Counted from the first letter of the stretch, positions 39,857 to 51,597 are shown. The stretch is DNA of 64,000 bases from Cladopsammia gracilis (GCA_022457155.1 JAJGOT010000468.1:1-64000); one strand, 5' to 3'. The notes: generated by a model not told the origin, from the sequence alone. Program-made: numbers and translations.

Positions 39857-40825
39857 ATGAACACAACGGTGAATAGATCGAGCTGCAACATTCTGCTGAG
39901 CCCCACAGCAGATAAAATTGGGAAAACGTTTGCCTACTGCCTCATCCTTGTTATTTCGATGGTCGGGAATATCCTCATCACGATAATTGTATACAAGTCG
40001 CAAACCATGTGGAAACCAATCAATTTCTTTATCGTTAACATGGCCATGTCTGACCTGTTGTTTCCAATATTTATGTTCCCATTAATTCTGGCAGAGTTGT
40101 ACGTGGACACGTGGCTTATCAGTGGTCCCCTTGGCCAGGTCTGGTGCAAGTTGGTATACTTTTTCATAAACATATCTTCTCTTGTGTCTATTCAGAGTCT
40201 GGTTCTAATAGGAGTGGATCGATTTGGAGCTGTGGTATTTCCTTTCCGTCTCCCACTCTTCACTTCAAAGCTGTGCCCCTTCCTAATTCTCGCAACGTGG
40301 ATAATTGCGATGGCATTCATTTCGCTATATTTATTCGCCTTTAAACTTGTTAAATACAAAGAAAAACTGGCGTGTAGATGGCGCTGGAATGAAGCCTTTG
40401 GAGAGTCCTCGTCCGATGCTAATTACTTTCTAGCATCCTATGTTGTATTCCTTTATATTCCCATCGCTTCCCTGACCATACTCTACTCCATCATTCTGTT
40501 CAAGCTGAGGACACAAATACTACCAGGCGAACAACCATCGATCAGGGTTGGGGAGCAACGCGCGAGAAGAAACAGGAACGTGCTAAAGAGGGCCATTGCT
40601 ATCGTGTTAGGCTTTACGTTGTGCTGGCTCCCTTTGAGTATCCTCAAATTATTATTTAACTTTGCCTGGGACAGACGTATTCCATGTGGTATTTTTCTCT
40701 TTTGGTATATCGCCTGGTTTTTTACTGCCTCGAACAGTGCTTTAAACCCTTGTATCTGTTTTGTTTTCAGTAGTAGCTATCGCCAAGGTGTTAAGCGAAT
40801 CCTAAAATGTTTCGGAGCATTGTAA
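39857..40825 (+). CDS. Rhodopsin-like (class A) GPCR, neuropeptide-receptor type
   Basis: A single-exon 322-residue receptor. N-glycosylation sites N2 and N6 precede TM1 (GN at 37-38). Asp66 in NMAMSDLLFP is the sodium-site Asp of TM2. C97 and C173 can form the TM3-ECL2 disulfide, D121-R122-F123 replaces DRY, CWLP at 256-259 is the TM6 toggle motif, and N297-P298 begins a degenerate NPxxY (NPCICF). These are complete class A signatures. The pattern resembles cnidarian neuropeptide-type receptors (NPY/QRFP-like group); the ligand is unknown. The short C-tail ends KCFGAL with a possible palmitoylation Cys. The ATG at 39857 is chosen; no upstream in-frame ATG is seen. A broken tandem copy lies 0.7 kb upstream. 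Confidence 0.9.
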   Translation: MNTTVNRSSCNILLSPTADKIGKTFAYCLILVISMVGNILITIIVYKSQTMWKPINFFIVNMAMSDLLFPIFMFPLILAELYVDTWLISGPLGQVWCKLVYFFINISSLVSIQSLVLIGVDRFGAVVFPFRLPLFTSKLCPFLILATWIIAMAFISLYLFAFKLVKYKEKLACRWRWNEAFGESSSDANYFLASYVVFLYIPIASLTILYSIILFKLRTQILPGEQPSIRVGEQRARRNRNVLKRAIAIVLGFTLCWLPLSILKLLFNFAWDRRIPCGIFLFWYIAWFFTASNSALNPCICFVFSSSYRQGVKRILKCFGAL

Positions 40826-43320
40826 CATTCAACACTTATTTCAAGCGCATTATTATTGGGGACCATGAACGTTTTCTTTTCTTTGAATTTATAACATGCA
40901 GAAGAAATATTTTACCTAATTTATTGTTCAATGCAGTATAAAGCAAAAGCTAAACTACCAAACGGAACTGGAATTTACATATTAACTAAGTAATTGTAAA
41001 CATTTCATTGGCAATTGTTAGCTTAAAAAAACTAATTTCATCCGTCAAGTTCTCTAAACATGAATTTCATTTCTCTGACAGTTTCCCTAATAACTAACTT
41101 AAAGACATCATGTGGCCTGCATACAAAAGATTGATAATTTTTGTTTTTCACAAGCACTGAAAGCTAAACTATCATTGTTTTCTGTTTTGTGACATGAAGT
41201 GCCAAACTATGTCTTTCGTCTTGTTCTCCGGTCAACAGCCGCAAGGTGTCTGGAATTAATATAACTCTTTCAATATACAGTTTGTTTATTGCGCAATGCA
41301 GATGAAAATTCGCAAATACTGTAATTCTGTCTTCTCCCGACTTCCAAGTGCAACGGATGTTGATCTTTGGCATGGAACAAATCACCTGGCAAAAACTGAG
41401 CATCTCGGCTATCAAAATGTGTCTAAACTTATTTACTTTTCCCTCTTTTTCATTTTCTTTTTCAGTTTGGCTTTAGTTTATTCTCAAATTAGTTACATTG
41501 TGCCAAAGAGTTTACCAGCAAAGCAAATGTCTAAGTTTGAAATACAATAGTGCTAGTTCAGGTTTTGGAAAATTACCGAAAATACTAGAAAACCTTATTA
41601 AAAGGTAATTGTTTTGTTCAAAATTTCACTGGTTTTGTTTTCCTTTTGAGAGCGAGGTTATTTGTTAGAGTCAATATAACGGTCTTGTCTTTTGCGACTT
41701 GTCCGAGGACAAGTCGCAAAAAGGCACATGATCTTACATGCACGCGCAGCACTGGATCTCCGCGCATTTGTCGAAGGTCTCCCGGACGCTCTTCCAAGTT
41801 CTTCAGTTTGATTTTAGTCTTGAAATAAATAGTACGCTCCACAGTAAGCCTAAATCTGCGAAGTTTGGCAGTATATTATATTCACAATTGTACGCATGTC
41901 TTCAGGCCTAGAAGGAATTCAATGCAGTAGACGGCAACGAAGTACAGATATTATTTTTCCCGGCAGTTAACCAAAGTAGCTTAGACGGTAGTTTAGAACT
42001 AAGTGAATGATGGTTTGACTGCTTGAATAGAAGCTGAGGAAGTGTTCGTCAGAGTTGTATCTTGTCAACAGTTTTGTTTCTAACGGTTATCTTCGGGCTT
42101 ACTCTTAGCGGAAAAAGAACTGGCAGTTGACTTACAATCATTAGCCCTGTTACCTGAACTATTTAGGCGTGGCGGCGAGAGAGAGAAATTAATAGAGAGC
42201 TGGCGCTTATTAGAAAAAAAAAAAATATTTAAATGCCATCTTTGGTTTCTCCTTACGGATGGGAATAATGTAGTCGCAACGCGGAAATTGCTGGAAAAAA
42301 TCGGTCGGTTTACTTGTTGTTGTTGTTGTTGTTTTTAACCGTCTTTAAGTAAGCGTCGATCTGGAGTTTAGAATGAGCGCCGCGTGATAAGCGGCACGCG
42401 AAGGAAAAATGTTATTGCGTGGAAGCTATATTATTTATAAGGCCTTTGCTTCAGTTATGCGTACTTCGGATTCGGTACATTGTTTCTGCGTAGCCTTCGC
42501 TAAGTGTCTTAAAACTTTTCAAGTTCTCTTTAAAAAAGAAGCAGTTTTATTTTATGTTTTCTAGGATACATCTATCTAAACTCATATTCGTTAAAATGTT
42601 AATGCCTAGCTTGCATCAACTTCGAAGAAATCCGAACAGGTAGTAGCATTGTTTCAAAAACCACCTACAGTTTCGATAATTTTCGTAACAAGCCGAGTCG
42701 CTCAGTCTTTAAGAAAGGACTATGACAAGACAAATGAACAGACAGCGCAAAGCTTTCTATCTCGTAAATTCCTATTCCTGTAGAACAGGCGGTTTTAGTA
42801 GTTGCAAATAAGGGCATGTGTGACTTTTAACAAAGTCGCAGTTCTTTATTTAAAAAAAAAATAACAGGCGAAAGGTTAAACCTCTGGCACTTTTCCACAA
42901 ATATAATTGCTTTCATTCAAATTCCAAATGATGTCTTTAAGCCGGACAGTCAAGAGTTTCTCAGCAGCTCACCTAGACAGCGATGATTTTTTCAAGTAGG
43001 GAATGGAAAGAAGATGCGCAGATTGCTCTTTTAGCTACTGTAATCCGTGGATGTGAACCGATATTTGCGTCTTTTAATACTCCAGGCCTGTGTTGTTTGT
43101 CAATGTCCAGTGGTGGATCTTGACAAGGGGAATGGGGTGTCCGGGACTCCCCCTTATCTTGCAAAAAAGAGGTAAGACAGTATTAAAAGCGGCTTGGATT
43201 ACTTTGTTATAATTATCAGAACCCATACTTCCTTTTGGTCTTGTTGTGCGCATTTCAACCATTTTTGACGCCGCTGTATATTATATGATAATGACCCTCC
43301 TTAACGGTAAGTTTCTTTAC
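40826..43320. other. Intergenic, no gene recognised
   Basis: Open frames here lack domain content. A (GTT)n run occurs near 42317-42340 and a hairpin at 41690. The 3' UTR of the GPCR should lie in the first few hundred bases. Confidence 0.5.
41690..41721. repeat. Perfect 15-bp hairpin
   Basis: TTTTGCGACTTGTCC and its complement are separated by GA. Isolated; no gene next to it. Confidence 0.85.
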
Positions 43321-43329
43321 TTTCAAATA

Positions 43330-43770
43330 TAGCAATTAAGTAATGATCCCCATAAGAAGGATAGTGCTTAACGGCAATGTACGATGGAATGTCAATTTTT
43401 TCATTGTTACAACTAGTGATCTCATTGGCCTAGACTCAAAAACCGCTAAAACGTTAAGGTTCAAGGTGCATTTTGTCTAATTTTTTTTAAGGTTTCAAGT
43501 AATTTGAGACCCAATCGCACAACATGCAATTTTTAAAAGATATTCTAGTTGGGGAACTTCATCAAAGAAGCAAAATTATTAGCTATTGTCTTCTGCTATT
43601 CTGATTGGTTAAGCACGAACATTTCCTAAAATTTATTTGACGCAAATGGATTTTCTTAATTTTTATAATGAAATATAATTATTAACCATCAGCTCCTCCT
43701 CTATTCTTGAAATCAAAGATATTCTATGTGGGAAAGAGCCAATGCCGCAGAAAAATGAATTATGTGGAGC
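43330..43770 (+). repeat. Dispersed repeat R1, copy 1
   Basis: Shares, in inverse orientation and with about 80 percent visible similarity, the block at 56130-56545. Examples are CAACATGCAATTTTTAAAAG and TTCTGATTGGTTAAGCACGAA-like words. It may be a decayed transposon; no ends are fixed. Confidence 0.7.
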
Positions 43771-43919
43771 ATTACTTAATATGGTTCAACCCAGAAGTGA
43801 GTCAAGAAAGACACAAAAGTGGCAGTCTTCATGAAATTTTCAGTTCCTTTAATTATTCTTAGCCTGCGAACAGTTTCATTAACGAAGGACAGCGTCGTCA
43901 TTTCACGTAAATATATAAT

Positions 43920-43998
43920 ATGTTATTTACCGGCCGTACTCAAGACCGAGGGTACAGTTTTTGTCTATACGGACCGACCAAGTCCGGTAAATAACTTA
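43920..43998. repeat. Small inverted repeat (TTATTTACCGG arms)
   Basis: GTTATTTACCGG near 43922 and CCGGTAAATAAC near 43984 pair. The loop contains TACTCAAGACCGAGGGTACAG. Confidence 0.7.
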
Positions 43999-44157
43999 TT
44001 TATTTTTTTTCCTACTTCAATTCTGCGATTTGCCGAGAAAATCGTGATATACTTGTACAGCTTTCCAAGAAATCATGTCTTTACGCGCCGCGTCAAGCAA
44101 AACTGACACAACGCGCGCAAAACCTAAATTAACAACTTTTTCATTCATAAACAAAAG

Positions 44158-44187
44158 AACTTACTTACTTACTTACTTAGTTACTTA
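44158..44187 (+). repeat. (TTAC)n short tetranucleotide repeat
   Basis: Four to six TTAC units with one variant. Confidence 0.8.
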
Positions 44188-44629
44188 AAAGAACTTGCAA
44201 TTGAACTCATTTCTATCAGTTTATGTCTCTCGGTAGAATAAACGGCTGTTGTGTTTGCTTCCGATGAGGATAGAGAAATGTTCTTGCCCACAGCGAAGCC
44301 GTGGAAAGCTGAAGATTTATTTAATTTTTAAAACTTTTCAAATTTTTGTATAAAAGAAAGGTCGAGCGTAACATATTCATAGCAGTGTGAAAGCTTAAAC
44401 TGAGCTATTCTAATTTAAAAATCGTATTTTCTTGAATGAAAACTTGCAGAATTTAGATAAAAGAAGGTAACAACTGCCAAATAAAAGCATTCAAACCGAG
44501 CAATAATGTAATGAAAGTCCAAATTATCTCGTAAAATCCGATCGCGAAATTGCGTGTATTAAAATGTACATTGACAACAAGATAGTATAAAACTAGAGAC
44601 AAATGACACATTTAAGCAAGACTTTTTAA

Positions 44630-45074
44630 AGGGGCTATGTCGCGAGGATGGCGGGTGAGCACTGGGTACTAACAACTTGAAAAACGTCCGGTGGCGTTTT
44701 ATCAAGTTGGCGGCCATTACTGTCGAATTCGCTGCAATCTGTTCCATCCCGTCGTATTGCGTGGAAGGATAGATCTCAAGTTTACAAATTAGTTAGAGTA
44801 TTTACTTTGCTAGATTTTTGGTAAATTATTTCTGCGATTTCATAGACGTACCTTCGAAAAATTCGATGTCTTCCAGTAGTGGTGGTTGTTGGGGAGGAAT
44901 TTAAAAGCGAAATCGATCGTGTGTTTGTTTACCTCGCGTGGTTCGACACGAGTGCAAGCGCGATAAAACTTGCCGCGATCCAGGAGGGAATAATAGAAAT
45001 TTGACATGTGTGACGTCAGGTGACGTCACATGACAGGAAGTCATTGCGCAGACTCACCTTGCGACATAGCCCCT
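44630..45074. mobile_element. 445-bp MITE with TTAA target duplication
   Basis: AGGGGCTATGTCGC at the left and GCGACATAGCCCCT at the right are perfect inverted ends. They are flanked by TTAA on both sides (44626-44629 and 45075-45078). TTAA duplications are diagnostic of piggyBac-type transposition. The interior has a TGACGTCAGGTGACGTCACATGAC stretch and no transposase. Confidence 0.85.
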
Positions 45075-45970
45075 TTAACTGGTTTACCGTGATAAGGAGT
45101 GTGAATGGCCATCAAATGGCATTAATTTAACGGAGAAAGTTTATCCCAAACAAAACAATTCAAAAAAGGATACAAAAAAAAAAAAAAAAAAAAAACTAGT
45201 AAAATAAAACCAGGTCATTTTCCGAGGCTTTGTGGCAGTTTCAGTCCTTGGTGCAGAACGTACACAACGATGCACTTGAATTTTGTTTCACTACATAAAA
45301 TGCCCGAATTTCCATGGCAGAGAAAATGGAGGATATCACAGTTGAGGCGCTAAAGGTGGCTCCAAGTAGTGATTTTTGGGTCACACTTTTGTTTTTGAAT
45401 GCGCTTATACATAATCTTACTTTAGCTCCATGAATCTGAATTTGATACCGGATGTTAGGCTTGGGTAAAAGTTTTGGATCATGCTATTTTTATGCTAATC
45501 AGCGTTTCCATAGCAACGGTAAACAAATATGGCGAAAAACAGTTTTTCCCAAATATCTTTCGATTTTGGGGCTACCCGAGAGAAGCGAATAAATGCGCTA
45601 TAATCTACACAGTGTAGCACACTAAATGGCGAAATTTCAAAGAAATTAAACTGTTCGATTTTGAATAAATCGCGGAGCCACCTTAAAGAATTGTGGTTGC
45701 CTATGCATCTTCAGGATGTCATGTCCGATGCGGCCGTACCAAAATATCGAGACTGATATGAGTGCGAGGACTGACTGTCGCTCCACCCACCCCCTCCCCC
45801 CCCGGCTAAATAGGATTTATGGTTATGTTTGGTTCTTGAATAACTTTAGAGCGTAAAAGAAACCCTTCAGGAAAGAGGTTCAGAATTTTATATCCCAAAG
45901 GTTAATTATTTAATGTTATATGATTCGGTAATCATCGGAAAATAAGAAGTGAATGCAGAATAATATTTAA
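45075..45970. other. Intergenic, no gene recognised
   Basis: Contains a 23-base A run near 45173-45195 and a C-rich tract near 45781-45803. No exon or complete repeat is seen. Confidence 0.45.
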
Positions 45971-46091
45971 CCCTCGGACGTACAAGGGAGGAGGTGGTGG
46001 TTCCCCTTAAGGTTTTTCTCCGGGGGGGGGGGTTACAACAAACCCCCTAGTACCACGGTGGGGGGTATAAGTTTGCGTGTAAGTCCGAGGG
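45971..46091 (-). mobile_element. MITE family A, internally deleted 121-bp copy
   Basis: TTAA precedes CCCTCGGACGTAC. The right end GTCCGAGGG is followed by TGAA. Almost all of the interior is lost, leaving both G/C-rich subterminal parts. Confidence 0.75.
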
Positions 46092-46477
46092 TGAAATATA
46101 CCAAACTAAATTAGATATAGCGTTAGGGCCGATTTTAATTTATTTCCCAAACGTTCAACAATATATATGACAATCACACTATTGAAACTAAAAAGATAGA
46201 TCTTACGTCTCTGCCAAAACGTGACTGTGAGCAATTTTCCATAAAATCGGCTGGACAGAAATTACTGCACAGTCGAATACTGAATTTAAGCTTCCAAATG
46301 TTATGCTTGCGTATTTGCCTCAGCTGTTGCAAGAACGCCAAAATAAGGCTACAATCGCACCCTATTACTTGAAAGCTTTTATTTGATTGACTGATAAGTT
46401 TTGTGTCTTCTTTTTTCACATTCACTCTCGGTCTATTTTAGAATGAATCAACGACTGATATCAGTATTAATCACTCG

Positions 46478-47629
46478 CTAATGTTTGAATAGCTTAAGTT
46501 CTATTGTATTGTCTTGTATTCGTGCAGTGTCCTGTCTCGCTTGAGGAGCAATACAATTTGCCCTTTTTTCCGAGATTGGAACCTCAGGCTGACGGCTTTC
46601 ATACTTATTAATATTTCTACTCAAAAGTTTATTTAGAAATTCACGGAAGTCCTTCATCTGAGCAACGTAAATTATGAAGTTCATTAAAGGGCTTAAATAT
46701 ACGATACTACCAGTTCCATAGCGCATGAGGTAATCAGTTGAAAATTCGCGTTGCGGCTTAGCTATCTGCGTGTACACAACATTACCTATGAAGAACCAGT
46801 TGGGAATGATAAAGGCGAACGTGAGGGCGATAAGAAGAGTTGTTCCTTTGATTCTTGCAGCTCTTAGTTGGGCCTTGAACGCATTGTTCGCACCACTGGC
46901 GATTCGTCTTCTTTCTCTTCCCCATACAGTTTTCATCAAACATATGTTGACGTAAATTACAAACACAGCAGGAAGAACGAACTGTACTGGGAAGAGAATT
47001 GCTGTCAATTTAAATGGATAAAAATCTTCATCATTTTTGCAGAGGACAGTGTAATGAGTGTCGTCAATGTCCACGTTCATTCCATTGAATGCGGCGGCAG
47101 GAAACAGCATGACGACAATTCCAAACATCCACGCACAAATAATCATTTTCTTCACTGTCGAGACGGTGAATGTGCGTGGGACACTACGAGTTGATAGATA
47201 CTTCTCGAGACTTATCACCAGCAGGTTATTCATCGTGATAACTGGAAATAAAAAGTTGAAATATCTCACTATCCTGCACGGCCAACCAGTCTGGAAGACA
47301 TCAAAAAACATTTGGATAGAAACAAGAGGTAGAGACACCGCACAAGAAAGGAGGTCTGACAGAGATATACTTTTTCCATACATGTTTAGATTAGTCATGA
47401 AACGGTTTGCTCGAATTGGATTTGTTTTTTGCTTTTGCCAGAGAAAGTAAGATACGAGACAGTTGCCGAGGAATCCCATTCCGCCAATAATAGCCTGGAC
47501 AAAGAAGAGGACACGTTTTGCATTGTATGCAGCAGGCGTGAAAACGTATCTTTCTTCAAGGCTATTTGAATGAGTTGAGTTGTTTTCAGCTATACTGGAA
47601 ATAATCCTCGATGTTTCATTGCTGTCCAT
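46478..47629 (-). CDS. Divergent class A-like GPCR, paralogue 1
   Basis: A 383-residue seven-helix receptor. The N-terminus has glycosylation sites at N4 and N17, and TM1 carries GN at 55-56. A conserved Cys before TM3 (WPCRIVRYF) and Cys in ECL2 (VLCKNDEDF) are present. The TM3 end reads SLEKYLST instead of DRY, and TM7 reads LMNFIIY instead of NPxxY, so G-protein coupling may be unusual. A Lys/Arg-rich third loop (VWGRERRRIA) follows TM5. The coding part is one exon; a TTTTTTATAG acceptor just upstream (exon starting at 47643) shows a 5'-UTR intron. It is about half identical by eye to the receptor at 57399. The ligand is unknown. Confidence 0.88.
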   Translation of the reverse strand: MDSNETSRIISSIAENNSTHSNSLEERYVFTPAAYNAKRVLFFVQAIIGGMGFLGNCLVSYFLWQKQKTNPIRANRFMTNLNMYGKSISLSDLLSCAVSLPLVSIQMFFDVFQTGWPCRIVRYFNFLFPVITMNNLLVISLEKYLSTRSVPRTFTVSTVKKMIICAWMFGIVVMLFPAAAFNGMNVDIDDTHYTVLCKNDEDFYPFKLTAILFPVQFVLPAVFVIYVNICLMKTVWGRERRRIASGANNAFKAQLRAARIKGTTLLIALTFAFIIPNWFFIGNVVYTQIAKPQREFSTDYLMRYGTGSIVYLSPLMNFIIYVAQMKDFREFLNKLLSRNINKYESRQPEVPISEKRANCIAPQARQDTARIQDNTIELKLFKH

Positions 47630-47781
47630 TTTTATGCCTCAACCTATAAAAAAGGAATTTTAAATTGATTAAACTCCTATGACGATCTATATTTGGATTG
47701 TTAACCTTCACTTAAGTAACCCATTTTAAATCGGTTCTTAAAAATAGTTTTTCACAGTTTTTTTTTAGTTTGGGTTGTCAA

Positions 47782-48125
47782 CCCTCGGACGTACACGTAA
47801 ACTTATACCCCCACCATGGTGCCAGGGGCGGGGGGGGGGGGGATGGAGGTTGTTGCAATTCCCCCCCCCCCCCAAACTTGGCCGGGATTTTGCGATGTTG
47901 CAATATGTCGGAAATATTTTACGTCTAACAGATAGCCTGTGATGTGCTCTACAACATGAGGTAAATGTTATGGGTTGTAGCGCGGCTGGGGGTCCTCGAC
48001 GTCATCCAAAATGGCCGCCAGGATTGCCGCCATCTTGGATTTTACTAAAACTTCCAATCTTTCGGGAAAATGCGGAAATTGCAAAATAACATACAATTAA
48101 ACATTTTGATGCTTTTGGTAGCATA
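47782..48125 (+). mobile_element. MITE family A, 5' half only
   Basis: Starts CCCTCGGACGTACACG, contains G and C runs and the GGCCGCC...CATCTTGGATTTTACT segment, and stops at GCTTTTGGTAGCAT. The 3' end is replaced by another MITE fragment. Confidence 0.75.
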
Positions 48126-48189
48126 GTATCGCTGACACTATTGGAGCTTGCGTATTGAACAGAAAAACGTCCGAGCAGAGCCTGGTGAT

Positions 48190-48307
48190 GAAAACGCATC
48201 TTTGGATCATCGTTTTTCAGCTCCTAGTGTGGACGCAAATCTTTTTATCCGTTTTCGGGGAACCTAAAACGGAGGTTTTCAAAAACGCATTAGTGTGGAC
48301 GGGGCCT
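48190..48307. mobile_element. MITE family B fragment (GTGTGGACGGGGCC end)
   Basis: CTAGTGTGGACGCAAA inside and GTGTGGACGGGGCC at the right end match the ends of the element at 50853. The left tip is missing. Confidence 0.6.
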
Positions 48308-48350
48308 CAGGAACACTGAGTTTTGGCCGTAGTAAACCAGATTCGAATCC

Positions 48351-48790
48351 TGGTCATCATCATCATCATCTTTATTTACTCACGGAAATCTCATCATAAA
48401 AATGCTCTTCCATAGAGCCGTGCAAAAATCATGCAATAAAAAATAAAAGTGGTCATTAAAACTATACTAAATTACAAATATGATAAAAACGATTTCAGGC
48501 TTGGCTGCCCTTTAATAGTGTTTGATAGACTATTCCAGAGAACTGCCCCTCTATAGTGGAAGCTATTTTTTCCAGCCTCAGTATACGGTCTTGGTACAAA
48601 TAAATTATATGTTGAGTTTCTTACATTGTAAGAATACATAGAGTTTGTGCTATTAAAAATTTGAGCCAAATGATCAGGTACATTTCGATTTTTCAATTTA
48701 TACATTATTATGGCTAGTTGTCTTGTCCTTCGTGTTTCAAGATTATCCCACCCAAGTTCATCCAGGCAAGGTCAAGCCATATCGTTTTGA
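48351..48790 (-). mobile_element. CR1-like non-LTR retrotransposon, 3' end of ORF2
   Basis: The minus strand reads CLDELGWDNLETRRTRQLAI, then YKLKNRNVPDHLAQIF, and NSFHYRGAVLWNSLSNTIKG before a stop near 48472. This is the C-terminal tail that follows the RT in CR1/L2-type LINEs. The 3' end carries AATAAAGATGATGATGATG, a microsatellite tail typical of this group. The element is 5'-truncated near 48790, with a stop in the first codons. Confidence 0.75.
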
Positions 48791-48972
48791 TCTCAGTAAA
48801 TGCCTTTGTTAAGAACATCTGTGTGTTATGTTTTGTTTTGAAGCAAAGTTAAACTAGTCCGTGTCTGTCCATGCATGTTGGTACACCGAAAGCGGGCAAG
48901 TTTGGGCAAGCCTATTGTATCACTGTTTAAAACGTCGTGGAAATCCAAATTTATATGCAGGAAGTCCTAATT

Positions 48973-49093
48973 TAGCCTGCGGACAGGCTTCCAGTCGGAC
49001 GGCGGGGTCATACGACGAAGGGAGGCTCCCCTTTGCAGGCGCTTCGCGCCGTTAAATAGCGCCTCTCCGAGCCAGGAGCCTGTTCGCAGGCTA
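48973..49093. mobile_element. 121-bp MITE (TAGCCTGCGGACAGGCT ends)
   Basis: TAGCCTGCGGACAGGCT and AGCCTGTTCGCAGGCTA are inverted ends with one mismatch. The interior is GC-rich and ORF-free. Confidence 0.85.
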
Positions 49094-49620
49094 GTCCAAA
49101 TTGTGATGTCGGTCCTGGGTGCTCATAAAATATGCGAAAATCCAAGGGAAATTCTGACGAAGAAAAAAGAACTTAATCAATATATACTACCGTCCTCCCT
49201 TTTTAGCCATCATTTTATCTCTTTAGCTAATATTACTTTGCTTTCATAACTTTTAACTATTATTCATTAAATATTCATTTTACTTTTATATTTATTTTAC
49301 TTTTATTTTACTTTTATTCAAATTTTAACAAGCGTCTGGCCATATCCATTAAAAAAAAAAAAAACATTATCTATCAGCCGGGACTCTGTCCCTTCAACAT
49401 CAAACAAACCAAACATTGCATTTTTTTGTTGCGACCGAAGAACGGACTCGCAATAGGTTGAAAACATTTTCACAACTGGTGAGCTATAATCTTCCACTTG
49501 TGAATAGTTCAGAAACCTTGCGGAAAGTTAACAGATCAACAAAGATGTACAGCATAACATGCTCTGGAAAAAATTGCCTAATAGAAACTCAAATGGCCGG
49601 TTATTTAAACGAAGTCTAAC

Positions 49621-50108
49621 GTAGACCCCCCGGGGGGGGGGGGGGGGGGTGGTGGGTACTTGGGTCAACTTTTGCTGGGTATGTGCCGCTGGCCTCTCAG
49701 AGCCCCAACCCCATTATAGTCTGTTCTGTGGCCAATCATAGACCCCATCTTAGTCACTTTTGAGTAAATGTTTAGCCATCTACCTTGAGTTCGGAACCCT
49801 TTTAACTAGGTCATCCTCAAATGGATTGACACATTTATGAAATGTAGAAGACTTTACTCTTCACCTACAAACCTTCTGGTACATTTGTTAACCGAAAATA
49901 TTTACAAACTAAAACTACCAAAAAAAATACTTGCCAGAATTTTCTTACCCCCAAAAATCCCGACAATTTGCGACCCCATTCTAACTCTATTGAAAATGCA
50001 ACCCCATTATAGTCAATCCAGTCGTGAAAATGCGACCCCATCCAGCGGCACATCCCCATTAGCCCATTACTAGGAAGTACCCCCCCCCCCCCCACCCCGG
50101 GCGTAGAC
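49621..50108. mobile_element. ~490-bp MITE-like element with G-run/C-run ends
   Basis: Begins GTAGACCCCCCGGGG with a G run and ends in a C run then CCCGGGCGTAGACCCC. GTGCCGCTGG near 49686 pairs with CCAGCGGCAC near 50040. Internal CCCCATTATAGTC repeats. No coding capacity. Confidence 0.65.
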
Positions 50109-50365
50109 CCCGATTTAAGACAATTAACGAATCTCCACATCTGTTTATATGAGGGTCATTTCAAGTCGAAAAATGTTTTTTTTTTCTAGGCTGTACTATA
50201 TGCCTTCTGGACCCTGTCTACAGTAAATAAGGTTTAAACATTGGAGATGGCCAGATTGAAATTGGTTTAGACCGCGGTAAATAACCGGCCCAAAAAGGAA
50301 CGTCCGTGATCCGTCCCATGTTAGTTCAAATTAAACCATCGATTAAGGTATGGTTGTATACACCT

Positions 50366-50555
50366 AATAGGCCATTTGCACGATGACGTCATATGACTAC
50401 AACTACCAGAATCCTTCAGTTTTTTGTTTTGTAGTGCAAATTAGGGCCATTGTTATTTAAACCGCACTGGGATTACAAAATTTAAATAAGAAAGGAAAAA
50501 CGAAATGAATTCTGGTAGTTGTAGTCAAATGACGCCATCGTGCAAATGGCCTATT
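50366..50555. mobile_element. Hairpin MITE in tandem unit 1
   Basis: AATAGGCCATTTGCACGATG and CATCGTGCAAATGGCCTATT ends; ACTACAACTACCAGAATCC and its complement extend the arms to about 50 bp. Confidence 0.85.
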
Positions 50556-50704
50556 CAATAAAGGTTGCTTTGGCAGTTGGTCATTGGTAATTGGGAATTG
50601 GCATTTGGCATACGGAACACAATGCAATGCTTCGCTTGAGTGACCGCCAAACAATAGCTTCCCAATGCCCAATTACCAATGACCAAAGCAACCTTTATTG
50701 AATT
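50553..50704. mobile_element. Hairpin MITE abutting the previous one
   Basis: ATTCAATAAAGGTTGCTTTGG and CCAAAGCAACCTTTATTGAAT arms, extended by TGGTCATTGGTAATTGGG. The two MITEs overlap by three bases at ATT. Confidence 0.85.
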
Positions 50705-50852
50705 AGGTATATAGCCTCTTCCGCATTGTTCGCAAAATAATAATTACCACCTACTTTTGTAGGTACCCTGCCAAACAAAGGGTTTTTTACCGCTTTCAAT
50801 TTTTAATGGCAACCGTGAGAAATGAAATTTTATTTTAATTTCTTGCACTTAA

Positions 50853-51046
50853 GGCCCCGTCCACACTTATCCGGATATTTTTGAATCCGCAACTTTTTTG
50901 TTACGGATTAGAAAATATTGGCGTCCACACGTAGCGTATTCGAATCGTATTTGCCCGAATTCGCCGGATACATGTGGACGGAAGGCCAATCCGCAACAAA
51001 AAAGTTGCGGATTCAAAAATATCCGGATACGTGTGGACGGGGTCTA
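50853..51046. mobile_element. MITE family B, full-length (GGCCCCGTCCACAC ends)
   Basis: GGCCCCGTCCACAC and GTGTGGACGGGGTC ends. TATCCGGATATTTTTGAATCCGC-type subterminal blocks also pair. Confidence 0.88.
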
Positions 51047-51349
51047 AATTAAAATGAGGAATTTTGTTGCCGCATATTGCTGAATCAAATTTCTGAAAAA
51101 CCAGTGTCATGTCTGACAAACTCTCCAAAAATTTAATCATTTTCCCTGGTAAATTAAGAATTACTATCGAATCCATTCAAGGGTTGTGAAAGTTATTAAT
51201 AGTTTACAGCGTAAAAACAGCTGCTTTGCTCTCTAAATGATAAGGGAGCCAAAAACAAGAAAAACAAGGAAAGTGCTGTTCGACAACTTTCAATTTAACA
51301 TTATCGCTTGAAAAATCATCAACTTAGCTAAACAGTTAAAGCCATCTAT

Positions 51350-51513
51350 AGGACCGATTTATACGGTACAACTTTGTCGCATGCGACACGCTTAAAACAT
51401 GCTTACGACATGCTTACAACACGAATTACTCCGTGTAAATCAACTCAAGTCATGTCATAAGCATGCCGTAAGCGTGTCGCATGCAACAAAGCTGCACCGT
51501 GTAAATCGGCCCT
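51350..51513. mobile_element. Hairpin MITE (GGACCGATTTATACGG ends)
   Basis: GGACCGATTTATACGGTACA at left and TGCACCGTGTAAATCGGCCC at right pair, as do GTCGCATGCGACACGCTTA and GTAAGCGTGTCGCATGCAAC. Confidence 0.85.
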
Positions 51514-51597
51514 TACAGAGCTTTCATTTGCCAAACCTAAGGATTTCATCCACAGAATCAAATGTTGCAATCACATTCTATGAACCAAGTTTTAATA

